A DNA stretch of 7,085 bases. It comes from Hyphomicrobiales bacterium. Lineage in GTDB: Bacteria; Pseudomonadota; Alphaproteobacteria; Rhizobiales; JALURZ01. The notes under the pieces were generated by a model. The model was not told the DNA's origin. It made no database searches and saw only the letters and a list, made by a program, of their open reading frames with translations. Position numbers and translations under genes: made by a program. Where the stretch lies: assembly GCA_027058735.1 (NCBI GenBank), contig JALURZ010000022.1, forward strand, positions 10,280-17,364. Reading direction: 5' to 3'. Of the stretch, positions 6,530-7,085 are shown piece after piece; positions within the stretch are counted from its first letter, which is position 1; every line of letters begins with the position of its first letter.

Positions 6530-6610
6530 ATGGCGGGCGCTGACCGGCGGGACCATCGTTTGTACGGGGGGAATTCGCGCGAATTCAGTACCTTGACAGA
6601 GGCATTCTGA
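6530..6610 (+). CDS. Possible 26-codon leader ORF upstream of atpH
   Basis: An ATG at 6530 preceded by a strong AGAGGGAGG (6517-6525, 4-nt spacing, slightly short) opens a 26-codon frame ending TGA at 6608-6610. The product starts MAGADRRDHRLYGG and is polar, without membrane helix or known motif. It ends 45 bp before atpH. It contains the 16-bp palindrome at 6571-6586 and the -35 box at 6593. If the promoter at 6593-6621 makes the atpH message, this ORF is not on it, so it would need an upstream promoter, for which I see only weak candidates. It may be a leader peptide, a stand-alone small protein or chance. Confidence 0.28.
   Translation: MAGADRRDHRLYGGNSREFSTLTEAF
6571..6586. promoter_or_regulatory. 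Perfect 16-bp palindrome, candidate operator upstream of atpH
   Basis: GAATTCGCGCGAATTC is a perfect palindrome with no spacer. It ends 6 bp before a consensus -35 box. Such placement suits a dimeric activator or repressor. The regulator is unknown and I do not match it to a named box. Confidence 0.45.
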
Positions 6611-6621
6611 ACGCCTCTGAT
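6593..6621 (+). promoter_or_regulatory. atpHp: Candidate sigma-70-type promoter for atpH
   Basis: A consensus -35 TTGACA (6593-6598) is followed after exactly 17 bp by TCTGAT (6616-6621), a 4 of 6 match to the -10 consensus. The predicted start near 6628 gives a leader of roughly 28 nt before the atpH ATG. An inverted repeat CAGAGGC/GCCTCTG (6597-6603 and 6613-6619, 9-bp centre) lies across the spacer and overlaps both boxes. Confidence 0.5.
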
Positions 6622-6655
6622 CGCGTGGAATGCCGCAAAGGTTCGTTAATCGCGC

Positions 6656-7085
6656 ATGACCACTCACACGATCAGTATCGCAGGGGTGCCGGGGCGTTAC
6701 GCGAACGCGCTGTTTGAACTGGCGCAGGACGCCGGGATGCTGGCGCGCGTGGAGGCCGATCTCAAGAAATTCGCCGCCCTGCTCGATGAAAGCAGCGACC
6801 TTGTGCGCCTGGTCAGGAGCCGGGTGTGCAGCATCCAGGAGCAGACGCGCGCGATCGGGGCGGTGCTGGCGGGTGCGGGAATCGGGGGGCTGAGCGCCAA
6901 TTTCTTCGGCCTTGTCATTCACAACCGCCGGCTGTTCGCGATCCGCGAAATGATCGTCGCTTTCGGCCAGTTGCTGGCCGCGGAGCGCGGTGAAATCAAC
7001 GCCGAGGTCGTTTCGGCGAGCGCCTTGAACGCGAAACAGGTCGCGGCTCTCAAACGGTCGCTGAAATCGGCGGTCGGGCGCGAAG
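6656..7085 (+). CDS. atpH: F1Fo ATP synthase subunit delta (partial, C-terminus beyond right edge)
   Basis: 143 residues are visible of a protein usually near 185. The delta subunit (OSCP homologue) sits on top of the F1 alpha3beta3 head and ties it to the peripheral b-subunit stalk. The N-terminus TISIAGVPGRYANALFELAQDAG (residues 5-27) is the classic start of helix 1. Further family features are DLKKFAALLDES (35-46), a conserved helix around EQTRAI (62-67), HNRRLFAIREMI at about 90-101, and RGEINAEVVSASAL at about 112-125. An in-frame TAA at 6647-6649 rules out a longer start. The only Shine-Dalgarno-like run (AAAGG, 6637-6641) is 14 nt away, too far to be ideal. Odd points are Arg56 and Cys58 in RSRVCS, where relatives usually read SPV followed by a hydrophobic residue. 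By family convention atpA, G, D and C should follow beyond the window. Confidence 0.95.
   Translation, partial: MTTHTISIAGVPGRYANALFELAQDAGMLARVEADLKKFAALLDESSDLVRLVRSRVCSIQEQTRAIGAVLAGAGIGGLSANFFGLVIHNRRLFAIREMIVAFGQLLAAERGEINAEVVSASALNAKQVAALKRSLKSAVGRE

Noticed and set aside
6646..6652. A CtrA half-site (TTAATCG) before atpH
   Set aside because: There is no second TTAA at the 7-bp spacing required for a full site.

Overview
The window is GC-rich chromosomal DNA of a bacterium. Alphaproteobacteria is the best fit. This rests on the wording of the XerC catalytic region, on an AtpH N-terminus of the alphaproteobacterial type, and on the clustering of xerC, a small transaldolase, priA and atpH, which I recall as common in that class. 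I cannot name a genus. The content is mostly core chromosome. I see no insertion sequence, phage gene, CRISPR array, tRNA or rRNA.

Layout from left to right. (1) 1-865, minus strand: the N-terminal two thirds of an FAD-dependent oxidoreductase of the DadA/DAO superfamily, cut by the left edge. (2) 978-1193, plus: a 71-residue protein with two predicted membrane helices. (3) 1201-2833, minus: a two-gene unit, small transaldolase (tal) then xerC, separated by 4 bp. (4) 2929-5145, plus: priA, the replication-restart helicase, divergent from tal across a 95-bp gap that carries a good inverted repeat. (5) 5204-5605, minus: an unrecognised 133-residue protein with four predicted membrane helices, convergent with priA. 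(6) 5752-6417, plus: a TVP38/TMEM64 (VTT, DedA-like) membrane protein. (7) 6418-6655: a 238-bp intergenic region with several inverted repeats, a strong -35 box and a possible 26-codon leader ORF. (8) 6656 to the right edge, plus: the start of atpH, delta subunit of F1Fo ATP synthase, presumably the first gene of an atpHAGDC operon.

The genes cover chromosome maintenance (XerC dimer resolution, PriA fork restart), carbon metabolism (transaldolase), energy (ATP synthase) and envelope proteins of unknown role. They look like neighbours, not one pathway. I found no convincing undescribed multi-gene system. The points most worth a second look are the regulatory architecture ahead of atpH (a perfect 16-bp palindrome directly upstream of a TTGACA promoter that itself contains a dyad), the inverted repeat between tal and priA, active-site residues showing that the 'fructose-6-phosphate aldolase-like' protein is a transaldolase, and a tiny membrane protein whose N-terminus resembles the CcmE anchor.
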